Assembly: GCA_944474755.1 (NCBI GenBank)
Contig: OX104124.1
Coordinates: forward strand, 1,488,001-1,552,000
From: Limnoperna fortunei
Lineage: Eukaryota > Mollusca > Bivalvia > Mytilida > Modiolidae
Length of the DNA: 64,000 bases
Direction of reading: 5' to 3'
Shown here: piece after piece, positions 50,401 through 60,561 of the stretch
How the letters are laid out: every line of letters starts with the position of its first letter
Numbering within the stretch: the first letter of the stretch is position 1
Position numbers and translations under genes: made by a program
Notes under the pieces: generated by a model
What the model was told of the DNA's origin: nothing
Databases searched by the model: none
Seen by the model: only the letters and a program-made list of their open reading frames with translations

Positions 50401-53400
50401 CGCCATGATATAGCTGAAAAATTGCTGAAAATGGAGTTAAACATCATTCAAACAAACAAACAAAAAAACTGTATATCGGGATTGTCTGGTTACACTTTCT
50501 GAAGTTTATGCCATTTAAGGTGCCTGTCTCAATTTTGACTTTGAGGATTCCCTCAATACATACTGAACTGAAATTTTCACAGAAAAGATTGATGAAAATA
50601 TTTAAATTTTCTTGTATCTGTGATGAAATTAATGTTTTGGTTAAAAAAAAGAAATTTATTTAGGATTTGTATCTTATTTGCCTATATGTTCATTGTACCA
50701 CTGCAGATGAATGATGCAACAGTATTAGCCATGTATGATAACATTTTGACAACACATCCTAAAAGTCCTAGGGCAAACTTCATGAAGGCAGAATTGTTTG
50801 AAAAAATGGCTGCCGATCAAAAAAGCAACACTCTTCTAGAACAGTCTATAACCCAATATCAGGTTGTCCTTGACCTTACTGATGTTCCTGAAAAATTGGT
50901 GTTGAAGGCTGGAACAAAGATGGCAGAGAAACAGACATTTAGAGGTGAAGTTTGAAACAAAATTTAATATACAAAATGTAGATGCATTTAATATAAGTTC
51001 CATATAGCTTGTTCCTTAAATGTAAAAATTAAATTGACTTTGGTAACAAGCCATAATTAAGTAAATCATGGCTGCTTATATTTTATTGTTTATTTAAATA
51101 TTGGTAGCTATTACATTCATAAATATTTTGCCATGATGTACTTTTTACGAAAAAGAAAGAAAAAATTTGTATGCTTTTTTCACATGATGTTTTGACGGCA
51201 GAATTATTATTTTGTTTGGAGTTTTGTAGGTCAAAATTGACAACAAATATTGCCGTTTTGACTTGTAATGAAAATATGAGTAAAGAGAATTGTCTCAATA
51301 GCCAAACAGGATGATATTGAATTGCATATTTCAATACAGTTGGGTTTCCATAGGGTCTGAAGGATGTCATTTTAGAATTGGCAATTTATCATGGTGAAAA
51401 ATTGTCCTCTAACTTTATTTGCATTGCAACTGGTTTAAAGCAGTTTGATATATTTTAATGCAATTTTCCCACCAAAATCCACTCTGCAATTTCCATTTAC
51501 TCATTTGTGACCCACATTCCAATACATTTCTTCTTTTACTATTTATCTACTCTCAGCAGTTACACTTTCAAATTTTAAGATAATTGCCAAACCTAACGTT
51601 TTTTGTATTTTGGTGTGAATACCATTTTAAACATTGAATATGAAACTCTGGTATGTATGACATGGTCTGTCAACACTGAGATTGTGGGTTCGAGTCTCAC
51701 CTCTGGCAGGGTGCGCTCAACTTCAATCTTAATTGACAAGGATTGCCAGTCTTCCTATCGAAGGTCAGGGGTTTTCTCTGGGTAATCCGGCTTCCTCCTC
51801 CAGTAAAAACTGGATGCCATGATATAGCTGAAAAATTGCTGAAAGTTGTGTTAAACACCATTCAAACAAACAAACAATAAAACCGGTATTGATACCATTT
51901 TAAACACTGAATATGAAACTGGTGTTGATACCATTTTATTGGTGGGAACTCTGGTATAGAACACATTTAAACTTTGAATATGTATCTCTGACCTTAAATG
52001 ACAGGGTTATGATATATTAACTTAATTTCTTTCTTTACAGGGTGGAACAGTAAGGCAGCTAAAACTCTTCGTTTCCTGTCTGATAAGTTTCCAAGTAACA
52101 TTGATTTAAAAAACAAATTGGGTATCAGTTACTTAATGTCAAGTCAGAACGAGGAAGGACGGAAAATGTTTCAGCAGGTGAGATGTGACTACATTTGGAA
52201 ATGCTTATAAAGAGTATTTTTAGGAACTAAGAACTATTCTATTTAAACAAAATTTTGTAGCTTTTAATCACCAATAGACACATTACATTGACAGTGATGA
52301 AATACTGAGATTTCATAGAGAAATTTTTTTCCAATAATTCATATGTGAAATATATTCAGTTCTTTCACCTGGAATTTACTTCGAAATGTATTCCTTAATG
52401 CTGCACTAGCAAACATTGGTGGTGCACAAGAACATTCATAACAAAGTTCTAATAACTTTTCCATGCAATTTTAAATATTCATCAATGTAATACAATTTAT
52501 TTGGAAAAATCGCATGGAAAACGAAAGTATTGAATTTAGCATTGCTCTGTGACGTTATTTATATAGATGAATATGACATTAAAGGTTGGGCCAGATTCTG
52601 GCATTTCTTCTCCGTGTAAAATACCCATAACTATTGTGCACCAATAAGTGATGCATTTGATTTGTCATTATAAATTAACTTATTTATATCTTTGTCAGTT
52701 GGTACGTCAAGAGCGTCGGTGTCAGAGTGGTTAAGGTAGTTATATACTTTCAACACTGAGGTTGCAGGTTCTAGTCTCACTGTGGCAGGGTGTGCTCGAC
52801 TCGAATCTTAATTTGCAAGAATTGACAGTTTTGCTACCAAAGGCTGGAGGCAAGTACTCCAGCTTCCTTCCCATTAAAACTGGAGACCTTGATATAGCTC
52901 AAAAATTGCTGAAAGTGGCGTAAACCCCATTCAACCAAACAAACAAACAGTTTGTTCCTCCATAAATATTTCTATGAAGTGAGAGAGCTGTTTAAGTAAA
53001 AAAAATTTTGGCACCTTGTAGTACTCATAGAATAATTGTGGGTACCTTTATTAAGATTTATTTGTTTGTTTGTTTGAATGTTGTTTAACACCATTTTCAC
53101 AATTTTTCAACTATATCATGGTGTCCAGTTTTTATTACGGGAGAAAGCCGGAGTACGAAAAAAAAAAAATCCACGACATTCTGGCAATCATTGTCAATTA
53201 AGACTGGAGTTGAGTACACCCTGCCTGCAGTGAGACTCAAACCCACAACCTCAGTGTTGACAGACCATGTGATCAATAGTAGACGAACTACCTTAACCAC
53301 TCAGCCACCCTTTATTTAGATACATGTACTAATTCTAATTGATACTATAAGGTTTTGTTTTGTTTTTAGCAAAACAGCCTTGACCTTGATATATAGTAAC

Positions 53401-56400
53401 ACAAGATTTAAATAAGCTACGAAATGAATACTGATGCAATAATGCAATTTACATGTTTTAGTAAACACTGTTACAGCTAGTTGTTTTATTTTTTCAAATT
53501 GTAGGTTTTAGAGCAAGATCCGAAAAATGGTGTTGCTAAAGTACATTTAGGTTTTATTGTCAAAGTTAATGACAATAACCCAGAAAAGGCTATTCCATTA
53601 TTGACTGAGGGTTTACAGGATGATCCAGAAGGTACAAAGGATGGAAGGTTCTATTTTCACCTTGGAGATGCACTACAGAGGTTGAACCAGACAGAAAAGG
53701 TATGTCATGTTCAGTACAGTTTGTAACAGGCATGTCAAAGTGTTTGTGGTACACAGAAACAAATGCTGTTTTAATTTTAGTTTTCTTTCTAAAATTTCTT
53801 TTTTTCTACAAATTTAAGATTTTGATTTTTATCTCCTTTTCTAATGGTGGTGTTTAAAGTTGGACATTAAATTAGTTTTTATAAAGTCCTTATATATTTT
53901 TGTAAAAGTTGTATGGAGATTGTTCATAATTACAAACATCCGTCATTTACAGTGTGGATGTCAGTATTTTTTTAGTTTCTAAGGCCACGTCGAATTAATT
54001 ACTTGTTCGTTGGACCGCCCGCACGTAAAATTATTTCAGAAAGAAAAAAAAATAAATTTCTTCCGCCCGCATTAACCGGAAACCCGCCCGTGTCCAGAAC
54101 CGGAACTTGTCTTTAAAAAAAATAATCTTCTCCGCGTTTTACGATTTTCATCCAAGTGCTCCGATAGCTGGAGATTCATTCAGAACTTGGAAGTTTAAAG
54201 AACTTTATAAGTGCGTATGTTTCTTATAAGATATTTACATAAAAATATTGTCTTTTTGCATTATTTTTTGTTATTGTTGAAAAGACAGGGAGTCTTTATT
54301 TTGTAGTGCCATGTCATATCATTAATAATCAATCTGGGCAGCTTTATTATATCAAGATTCATGTAACATTATTATTACTGAAAAAAACATCATTCTTTTC
54401 ATTTTGTACATCAACGAAGCATTTTATGGGCAACTGAATTCTTAATTTATATTTGAATATTTTGTAAATTCAACAAAAGGAATGAAAGTTTGTTTCATTA
54501 ATTATTCTTGGCAACATTATTTTAATGAAGTATTGTATATCAAGCGCTACCTTACCTTCTATTCAAATATGTTGACATAATAACATTAAAATACTGTAAA
54601 ATAATTTTTCTCCATATGCTCTTGTAATACCTCATTTTTTACAAGAATATATTAGCATTATTCTATACAGGGATGTGTGCATATAAGAATGTGCTTTCAA
54701 TATATTATTGGTTTTTTTATAAATATTTACAAATTGTTATTGTTTTTTTATATGTGTTATTTTTACTGTTTGTTATTGTTAATAAAGACAGGTAGTCTTT
54801 TATTATTTCTTTTTAATCAATCTTGAAATTATGCCTTGCCAAAAAGATTTGGAGACATAACTGAATAGTGGTATAGGCTGTCTGTTGGTCTATCTGTACC
54901 TATTGATAGAAAGCCAAGGCAGCATCTTTTCAGAAGATAAAAAGCAATTCAAGACAATTCTTTCCTGCTATATAATTTATTAATCAATTGGTTAAGTCAT
55001 AAAATACTGAGAACAAGCACTTGTTTAATGTCAAATACATTTTTTTAAATTTCAATCATTTTCATCAAAATTTTAAAAAATCGCTCGCTCGCATCAGTTT
55101 AACCATGAAAACCTGAAAAAAATCTTTTTTTAAAAATTAAATATATGTCGCTCGCCTTACAAAAAATAATTCGCTACACAACATCGGAATTTCAATAAAA
55201 AAATTAATAAAAAAAAAATTTTGCTCGCTTGGTCCTTATTTTCAAAGTTAAAGTCCGAAGAACAAGAAATTAATTCTGTGTGGCCAAAGTACACATTCTT
55301 TTTACAAATAATGGTTCATTAATCCAGGGAATCATGAATTATCCAAAACTTAAATTTTTCACAAAGCCTAATTTCAATTTAATATGACTCCATTACTGGG
55401 GGCCTCGGTGGTAGTTATGGTAGTTAGTCATCTACTATATATCATGTGGTCTGTCAGCACTGAGGTTGTCAGTTCGAGCCTTACTGTCTGCAGGGTGTGC
55501 TCGACCTCAACCTTAATTGACAGTTTTTTTCCTCCCAAAGGTCAAGGGTTTCAATGGGTACTCTGGCTTCCTCCCCAATAAAAACTTGTATCCCAGAACA
55601 ATTGCTGCAATCGGCATTGAACCACAAACAAAGTCCATTACTGTATTACCAGACCCGGGGCATTGAACCACAAACAAAGTCCATTACTGTATTACCAGAC
55701 CCGGGGCATTGAACCACAAACAAAGTCCATTACTGTATTACCAGACCCGGGGCATTGAACCACAAACAAAGTCCATTACTGTATTACCAGACCCGGGGCA
55801 TTGAACCACAAACAAAGTCCATTACTGTATTACCAGACCCGGGGCATTGAACCACAAACAAAGTCCATTACTGTATTACCAGACCCGGGGCATTGAACTA
55901 CAAACAAAGTCCATTACTGTATTACCAGACCCGGGGCATTGAACCACAAACAAAGTCCATTACTGTATTACCAGACCAGGGGCATTGAACCACAAACAAA
56001 GTCCATTACTGTATTACCAGACCCGGGGCATTGAACTACAAACAAAGTCCATTACTGTATTACCAGACCCGGGGCATTGAACTACAAACAAAGTCCATTA
56101 CTGTATTACCAGACCCGGGGCATTGAACCACAAACAAAGTCCATAACTGTATTACCAGACCCGGGGCATTGAACCACAAACAAAGTCCATTACTGTATTA
56201 CCAGACCCGGGGCATTGAACCACAAACAAAGTCCATTACTGTATTACCAGACCCGGGGCATTGAACCACAAACAAAGTCCATTACTGTATTACCAGACCC
56301 GGGGCATTGAACCACAAACAAAGTCCATTACTGTATTACCAGACCCGGGGCATTGAACTACAAACAAAGTCCATTACTGTATTACCAGACCCGGGGCATT

Positions 56401-59400
56401 GAACCACAAACAAAGTCCATTACTGTATTACCAGACCCGGGGCATTGAACTACAAACAAAGTCCATTACTGTATTACCAGACCCGGGGCATTGAACCACA
56501 AACAAAGTCCATTACTGTATTACCAGACCCGGGGCATTGAACCACAAACAAAGTCCATTACTGTATTACCAGACCCGGGGCATTGAACCACAAACAAAGT
56601 CCATTACTGTATTACCAGACCCGGGGCATTGAACCACAAACAAAGTCCATTACTGTATTACCAGACCCGGGGCATTGAACCACAAACAAAGTCCATTACT
56701 GTATTACCAGACCCGGGGCATTGAACTACAAACAAAGTCCATTACTGTATTACCAGACCCGGGGCATTGAACCACAAACAAAGTCCATTACTGTATTACC
56801 AGACCCGGGGCATTGAACCACAAACAAAGTCCATTACTGTATTACCAGACCCGGGGCATTGAACCACAAACAAAGTCCATTACTGTATTACCAGACCCGG
56901 GGCATTGAACCACAAACAAAGTCCATTACTGTATTACCAGACCCGGGGCATTGAACCACAAACAAAGTCCATTACTGTATTACCAGACCCGGTTATAATA
57001 CATGTTCTGTGGTGCTGATATTTCAATCAACACTTTTAGGTTATTAGTGACATTCTCCAGCTGATTACAGTGTAAATGCTTCTTACTTAATTTTGTATAA
57101 AACTGAAATTTTTTTATATTAGTCAATTTTCATGGCTTAGCTGATTTCAAAATGTTGTCAGTTTTTATACCGTGTTCTAATTACTCACTATATGCAAATA
57201 TTAAACTTCAATCAATCGACAAATGATTCCATGATTTCCAGATGTCAGTGTCATTCATTTGTAATCAAATGTGTTTTCTGACATAGTGTGGTAGTGATGA
57301 GTCTGTTATATTATATTTTAAAAATTGATTTTCTATAATGTTATAAATAGAATATTTTGTCCTATATTTTATTAGAAAATCCAAAATCCTCTTCATCAGG
57401 CAATAAATCCACAACATCAGGCAATAAATCTCACCACCAGGCAATAAATCTCTCCATCAGGCTATAAATCTCACCATCATGCAATCAATCTACACCATCA
57501 GGCACTAAATCTCACCATCAGGCCATAAATCTCACCATCAGGCAATAAATCTCACCATCAGGCAATATAATTTCCTGAGCTTGAGTTATATTGAGTGATA
57601 AGGGGATTATGTGACATCGTTATTATGTAACAAAGAGTAGCTTACATTTGTTTACAGACAAGAACATAAAAAATTTAGTCAAGATTCTAAGATGTTTCAG
57701 TTGAAGACATTAAACACTTCTGGCAGTGTTGATCTAGTATTTGTTTACTCAGCAATCTTACAATATAACATTCCATATGACGTTTGTCATTGTACAAGAA
57801 AATTTACTCTTGATTCCATGAATTTCATGTACCGGGTATATGTTATATATAAGGATTGCCAGTTTTACTCCTGAAGGTCAGTGGTTTTCTCTGGGTACTC
57901 CAGCTTCCTCCACCAATAAAAACTGGACTCCATGATATAGCTGAAAATTACTGAAAGTAGCGTTAACAACATTCAAACAAACAAACATATTTCCCTGTTG
58001 CCGGTGGTGATAAGTATGTTATATGTCTTCAGTTTATGTGTTTTCTTCTACAGGCCTATGAAATATACGAAAAAGGAGCAAAAAATGGCTTGTTTTTGTC
58101 GAAGTATCAAAGATCGTTGTACAATGTTGACACACTGACCGGCAGACCATGGTGGACAATGGAGCAAACAGGTTACCAGGAATATTTTAAGGTACCAGTA
58201 TTTATATCATTGATTCAGATTACAAATGTATAAGTGAAAGTATGGTAAAATTAAGTTAAATTTTATTCTGAGTATACACTATTACAGGTAGAACCAAAAG
58301 TAATTGCCATAGTGTCTACGGATGTCGGTGTCAAAATATGGTATACTCGTCTGGTTGTTCGTTTAAAACTTCAATTGTTGGAATAATTGTAATTTGTTTC
58401 ATCTAAAAATCCAAATTTATCAATCTCAATAAGTCGACGCTTGAATGGAATGGACATTCAATTGAAATAAAGCATCTTGATGATCCTGAAGTTTGGAATA
58501 GATCAATGGCCAACAAGGTCAAGTTAGGTTTTACGAAAATGATATTGTTGCTCAGCTATAGAGATTTTAAAAGAAATTTAAATATTCCTCTGTATAAGGC
58601 CATGTAAAAAAAATCATTAGCTTCTCAGGCCACTTTTCAAATTTTTTGATGAGGCAAGGAGGAGTCTTTTTTTTATTTTCCTTGTTTTTTCTTAAAAAAA
58701 TTGTTGCTTCTCAGGCCATTTTTCAATTTTTTTAATGAGGCAAGGCGGCTTTTTTATTTTTTTTTGGCTTGTGGAAACTTTCATCATGTCTGAATTATTA
58801 CAGCATCTGTTCTTATATACTGGTATATGAAACAAGAAATTGAAGAATTCTGTTTTAATGGGAAATTAAAACCAACTGCCATGCTGACGGAAGTTAAACA
58901 AACGATGTATATTTAAATCACCACACCACATGATAAAGCATGTTTATGAAAACGTTTCGCTGATTAAGATCGCAATCATAAATTTTACCGGTAACGGAAA
59001 CAGACGCTAAAAATTTCCGGGCGGGACGCGGAACTGCCGATTTTTAATATTTTTTTTTGGTAATTTTAAAAGATGAGTAATTGTTATGAAAGTACGTGTA
59101 AAACTATGTAAATCCATACATGTCGAATTTAAATATGTAGTTTTGATTTCCAGTTATTGTGTCAATTATATTAATGGAGATCAACCATTTTCCCCACTCA
59201 GCAGTTGTATTTTCCTGTGTACCTATGTGAAATGTTCTATGCAGAAAGTGCAAGTCAGTCGAGAACCAGCTTACTATAAATGATTTTGATTGTTCCCCTT
59301 TGTAAAAAAAATGGCATGTTATGAAGTGAAGAGGAAAACTTGACAATTTTTGGACCCAAATGTCAATAAAATCACAAAGAGACATAGATGAAAGTCAAGG

Positions 59401-60561
59401 CGATCTAGACTTTGCTTTTGCAGATGATAAAACAACGTTTTGATTGCATCCAACTTTTGTTTTATGTTTAAAAGTACCTGATAATTGACAATGGTCTAAA
59501 ATTTCATAAGTTTCATAAATTTGCTTTTGGCAAATGACAAAACAATGTTTGGATTGCATCCAACTTTTGTTTTATGTTTAAAAGTACCTGATAATTGACA
59601 ACGGTCTAAAATTTTGTATGTTTTGTCAATTTATAATTGAACAACTTCTGCTGTTTTAACGATCGTACTACACAGGATTTCTCATAACTACCGGAAAAAC
59701 GCAGTCGTTAATCATGTTTGACAGGAAGTTGTTATATAAAGGTAAAATGAATGTTAAAATGCTGGCGAGGAATGAATATGGTCAATAACACAGGAAGTTG
59801 TTATATAAAGGTAAAATGAATGTTAAAATGCTGGCGAGGAATGAATATGATCAATAACACAGGAAATTGTTATATGGAGGCAGTCGCTAAAACAAGTTTA
59901 AGAATACTATCTTGGTAATTTCCCTGTACTACATGCATTTAGGATTCCATATCGAGAATTAAGGTACAAATATATACTGTTGGCATGGTTACAGGATTAA
60001 AATTATTCTTTTAATAGTTGCTTCCCCTGCATTAGTGATTAATAATACAGTATACATGTATTTTGTGTTTCTAATTTGAGATATACCATATTTATTATCA
60101 ATCAAGTCCAGAAAAAACCAGTATTATATTTATTGTGACTTTTTTTAAATGAGCATTTGAAAAAAAAAACAATCTGTTTTCCCAAAACTCTTTGTCATGG
60201 ATGGCATCGTATCTTATTGACAACGAGTAACTCTAAGGGTGTCTAATTAGAGCACCTGAGTGTACCCATGGTTTTTATTTGGTTTAAGGTTACTTACTAT
60301 CGGTTTTTATGTTTTTGGTTTTAGTTGTGCATTTGATGTTTGATTATATCAAGATTTGTAACTATCACTTGAATTTCAGCTCTTTTTGTTGGGTCAGTTT
60401 CTAACATCTTGTGTCTTGTTAATAGTTGTTACAGGATAACTGGGAGACAATCAGAGATGAAGGACTCGCTCAGATGGACGCTAAAACAGGTGGATTTATT
60501 CCAGAGGCTGAAAATCTGAGGGAGAAGGGAGACTGGAAACAGTTTGTACTATATCAAAGAG
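38359..60561 (+). CDS. Aspartyl/asparaginyl beta-hydroxylase (ASPH), 3' incomplete
   Basis: ASPH is a type II membrane 2-oxoglutarate dioxygenase of the endoplasmic reticulum that hydroxylates Asp/Asn in EGF-like domains. Eight exons join in phase: 38359-38425, 43883-44056, 45429-47458, 50707-50944, 52041-52177, 53505-53699, 58054-58191 and 60426-60561, giving at least 1038 residues. In order: short polar N-terminus (1-51), membrane anchor (about 52-68), Lys/Glu/Arg-rich lumenal region (about 120-730), TPR-like helices (about 758-950) with SPRANFMKAE and GRFYFHLGDALQR, then RPWWTMEQTGY, NWETIRDEGLAQM and NLREKGDWKQF, all ASPH landmarks. The iron-binding His and 2-oxoglutarate residues are in exons beyond 64000. 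The human protein is about 758 residues, so the extra length lies mainly in the charged region. Introns are rich in SINEs, DNA elements and minisatellites. Confidence 0.9.
38750..39590 (+). mobile_element. tRNA-like SINE (second family), split by an insertion
   Basis: The left part (38750-38846) has cctatctgcgttgtagcag, tatatagccagtcaaa and the B-box-like gggttcgatccc. The right part (39528-39590) resumes with gatccccggtagtgacaatg. An intact sister copy is at 39673-39855, with an A-box-like ttcacttggttagagg and B-box gggtttgatcccc. Comparison with the sister shows the split clearly. Confidence 0.7.
38837..39537. mobile_element. DNA element (681 bp) with 10-bp target duplication inside a SINE
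   Basis: The element is 38847-39527. The flanks gatccccagt and gatccccggt form a 10-bp duplication with one mismatch. The ends carry inverted subterminal motifs, aaaaaaagtcacagg on the left and cctgtgactttttt on the right, each repeated three or four times. A 9-10 bp duplication is typical of Mutator-like elements. The interior is AT-rich and non-coding. Confidence 0.75.
39673..39855 (+). mobile_element. tRNA-like SINE (second family), intact copy
   Basis: Contains ggggcctatctacgttgtag, the A-box-like ttcacttggttagagg, and B-box-like gggtttgatcccc, ending taccgttacatttgtc. It is the uninterrupted counterpart of 38750-39590. Confidence 0.65.
39850..40460. repeat. Duplicated block B (pair with 34740-35300)
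   Basis: Same-orientation relative of 34740-35300, with an inserted stretch at about 40205-40320. Landmarks are tattcggacaaactgcgag and ttttcccgcctcaac. It lies within ASPH intron 1. Confidence 0.6.
40461..43882 (+). other. ASPH intron 1, distal part
   Basis: No exon is supported. Remnants include a scrap of the 62482-type element at 41183-41240 and a terminal scrap of the 20186-type element at about 42630-42670 (gctattgccatcacttggcgtcc). The 95-residue frame at 41974-42261 has no domain or splice context. Confidence 0.45.
43883..44056 (+). CDS. ASPH exon 2: membrane anchor
   Basis: The acceptor is cattctttgcag. The frame reads a basic cytosolic stretch (KPSNVKQQQKKGTCCRT), then the anchor FFFLFVTVAVVVVAVVY, then the lumenal TNDDLREKSIEY. 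It ends after one base of a codon at GTACAA. The positive-inside charge agrees with type II topology. Two cysteines directly before the helix could be palmitoylated. Confidence 0.85.
44205..44930 (+). repeat. Degenerate (ctac)/(cttac)/(ctgtct) minisatellite
   Basis: About 0.7 kb built from tacctac, ttacctacctg and tctctacc words in mixed order, with a larger near-repeat that includes ctgcctacttc, aacttacttaaaag and ctaccta. It occupies most of ASPH intron 2. The frame at 44092-44523 is the translated repeat and not a gene. Confidence 0.85.
44980..45395 (-). mobile_element. Reverse, short copy of the 20186-22196 element
   Basis: Contains taacagctagcgtgaaactg, actctttataggagttattt and caaataacttacaagctat. 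It ends aggtgagccattacaggcttc and ggcagcctgtag, the reverse of the left end at 20190-20220. It holds about two units only. It lies directly upstream of the acceptor of ASPH exon 3. Confidence 0.65.
45429..47458 (+). CDS. ASPH exon 3: giant Lys/Glu/Arg-rich lumenal exon
   Basis: A 2030-bp exon. The acceptor gatttttcag at 45419-45428 is followed by VTYMKRNALERYEKDIKPAV and KAKWNDVFGSSEE. From about 45590 to 47370 it is an almost pure run of E, K, R and Q with spaced leucines, expected to form a single alpha helix or coiled coil of several hundred residues. KEKE-type lumenal segments are known in ASPH-locus products junctin and junctate, where they contact calsequestrin or calcium; transfer of that role here is an inference. 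The preferred end is the first ATG|GTAAGT at 47458 (phase 0, as exon 4 needs). Two more in-frame donors follow at 33-bp steps (47491, 47524). Confidence 0.85.
46231..47200 (+). repeat. 333-bp in-frame tandem repeats in ASPH exon 3
   Basis: The landmark agagagattgaggctggag occurs with its G end at 46240, 46573 and 46906, exactly 333 bp (111 residues) apart. Copies 1 and 2 are nearly identical over their whole length. Copy 3 diverges after the first 20 bases. A weaker relative precedes them (about 45900-46230). Period divisible by three keeps the frame and the charge pattern. Confidence 0.85.
47444..49870 (+). repeat. Splice-donor-derived minisatellite in ASPH intron 3
   Basis: The exon 3 border agtaagatgtacatggtaag is itself the repeat core. 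It starts as three 33-bp units that continue the reading frame, then shifts to units of about 45-47 bp with added caacctttgtaactttg and tcatgctgtt. Roughly 45 copies of ggtaagt can be counted by eye up to 49870. The array is interrupted at about 48853-49258. Minus-strand frames here (47682-48823) are artefacts of the repeat. Confidence 0.9.
48853..49258. mobile_element. Foldback insertion splitting the donor minisatellite
   Basis: The left part has tttatcctgcaatc and, inverted, gatgcaggataaa (48854-48867 and 49094-49107). The right part is a long hairpin with 41-base arms at 49111-49151 and 49215-49255, 39 of 41 positions matching. A second inner stem (gaaatgc/gcatttc) lies in its 63-base centre. 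The array resumes directly after it. Non-coding. Confidence 0.75.
49993..50113 (+). repeat. 40-bp unit, three tandem copies
   Basis: The unit starts ggctgtgtggtctgggaatt and is repeated at 40-bp steps with one or two changes. It lies in ASPH intron 3. Confidence 0.85.
50196..50462 (+). mobile_element. tRNA-derived SINE, copy 4
   Basis: Full length: ggtggcagagtggttaagg (A-box), gattgcgggtttgattctc (B-box), body and a (caaa)n tail. Confidence 0.8.
50707..50944 (+). CDS. ASPH exon 4: first TPR-type segment
   Basis: The acceptor ccactgcag is followed by MNDATVLAMYDNILTTHPKS, then SPRANFMKAELFEKMA, SNTLLEQSITQYQ and DVPEKL, closely parallel to the SPRARYGKA...SNEVLRGAIETYQ stretch of vertebrate ASPH. 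It ends phase 1 at GTGAAG. Confidence 0.92.
50945..52040 (+). other. ASPH intron 4
   Basis: Holds a 5'-truncated SINE at about 51658-51885 (B-box gtgggttcgagtctc, body and caaa tail; no A-box). Nothing else was recognised. Confidence 0.6.
52041..52177 (+). CDS. ASPH exon 5
   Basis: The acceptor tctttacag and donor GTGAGA flank 137 bp. It reads WNSKAAKTLRFLSDKFPSN, IDLKNKLGISYLM and ends KMFQQ, a TPR helix pair. Confidence 0.9.
52711..52951 (+). mobile_element. tRNA-derived SINE, copy 6
   Basis: Has cggtgtcagagtggttaagg, gaggttgcaggttctagtctc, a diverged body and a caaacaaa tail. More mutated than copies 3 and 4. Confidence 0.7.
53068..53312 (-). mobile_element. tRNA-derived SINE, copy 7 (reverse)
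   Basis: Starts with (tttg)n, and ends ccttaaccactcagccacc. It faces copy 6 about 120 bp away, so the intron has a SINE inverted pair able to fold in RNA. Confidence 0.75.
53505..53699 (+). CDS. ASPH exon 6: TPR with GRFYFHLGDA
   Basis: A 195-bp phase 0 exon between acceptor aattgtag and donor GTATGT. It reads VLEQDPKNGVAKVHLGFIV, EKAIPLLTEGL and DGRFYFHLGDALQRLNQ, matching the strongest conserved stretch of the ASPH TPR region. Confidence 0.93.
53983..55285. mobile_element. DNA element (about 1.3 kb) with long terminal inverted repeats
   Basis: The left end ggccacgtcgaattaatt and acttgttcgttggac match the reversed right end (ggccacacagaattaatttc and ttgttcttcggac) at most positions over about 33 bases. 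Subterminal words ccgcccg (left) and gctcgc (right) recur. No convincing target duplication and no coding region were found. It lies in ASPH intron 6. Confidence 0.65.
55388..55632 (+). mobile_element. tRNA-derived SINE, copy 8, with 10-bp target duplication
   Basis: The head ggggcctcggtggtagttatg and B-box gtcagttcgagccttac are followed by a diverged body and tail. The flank tccattactg before the head recurs directly after the tail, which sets the insertion limits. The tail and right flank have been amplified into the minisatellite that follows. Confidence 0.75.
55610..56994 (+). repeat. 46-bp minisatellite, about 30 copies
   Basis: The unit reads gcattgaaccacaaacaaag, then tccattactgtattaccaga, then cccggg. 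Copies are almost identical; the visible variants are gaactaca for gaaccaca, one ccagaccagg and one ccataactg. It begins at the SINE tail and ends in unique flank (acccggttataatac). It is contiguous with no spacers, so it is not a CRISPR-like array. Confidence 0.95.
57386..57570 (+). repeat. 20-21 bp tandem repeat, about nine copies
   Basis: The unit is close to caggcaataaatctcaccat. Copies vary at several positions. It lies in ASPH intron 6. Confidence 0.9.
57850..57990 (+). mobile_element. SINE 3' fragment, copy 9
   Basis: Carries aaggattgccagttttact, gggtactccagcttcctcc, aataaaaactggactcc and the caaacaaaca tail. The tRNA-like head is missing. Confidence 0.75.
58054..58191 (+). CDS. ASPH exon 7: RPWWTMEQTGY segment
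   Basis: A 138-bp phase 0 exon, acceptor tcttctacag and donor GTACCA. It reads AYEIYEKGAKNGLFLSKYQR, SLYNVDTLTGRPWWTMEQTG and YQEYFK, the ASPH segment that links the TPR region to the catalytic domain. Confidence 0.93.
58192..60425 (+). other. ASPH intron 7 with local duplications
   Basis: Two direct repeats of about 110 bp span 59413-59630 (landmark gattgcatccaacttttg). A unit of about 67 bp is repeated at 59725, 59792 and partly 59860 (landmark gaagttgttatataaaggt). A further pair with caggccacttttcaa and gatgaggcaagg lies near 58628-58745. A dispersed repeat copy lies at 60225-60345. Confidence 0.6.
60225..60345 (+). repeat. Dispersed repeat copy 4
   Basis: Best preserved member in the window: gtgtctaattagagcacctg, agtgtacccatggtttttat, then a ggttttt run. 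Confidence 0.6.
60426..60561 (+). CDS. ASPH exon 8: start of catalytic domain
   Basis: The acceptor is cttgttaatag. It reads LLQDNWETIRDEGLAQMDA, FIPEAENLREKGDWKQFVLY and QR plus one base, at a GTAAGG donor. The next exon, expected to begin the Cys-rich catalytic part, was not found before 64000. Confidence 0.92.

Noticed and set aside
55610..56994. CRISPR-like regular array
   Set aside because: Units are contiguous and nearly identical with no unique spacers, in a eukaryotic intron, and derive from a SINE tail.
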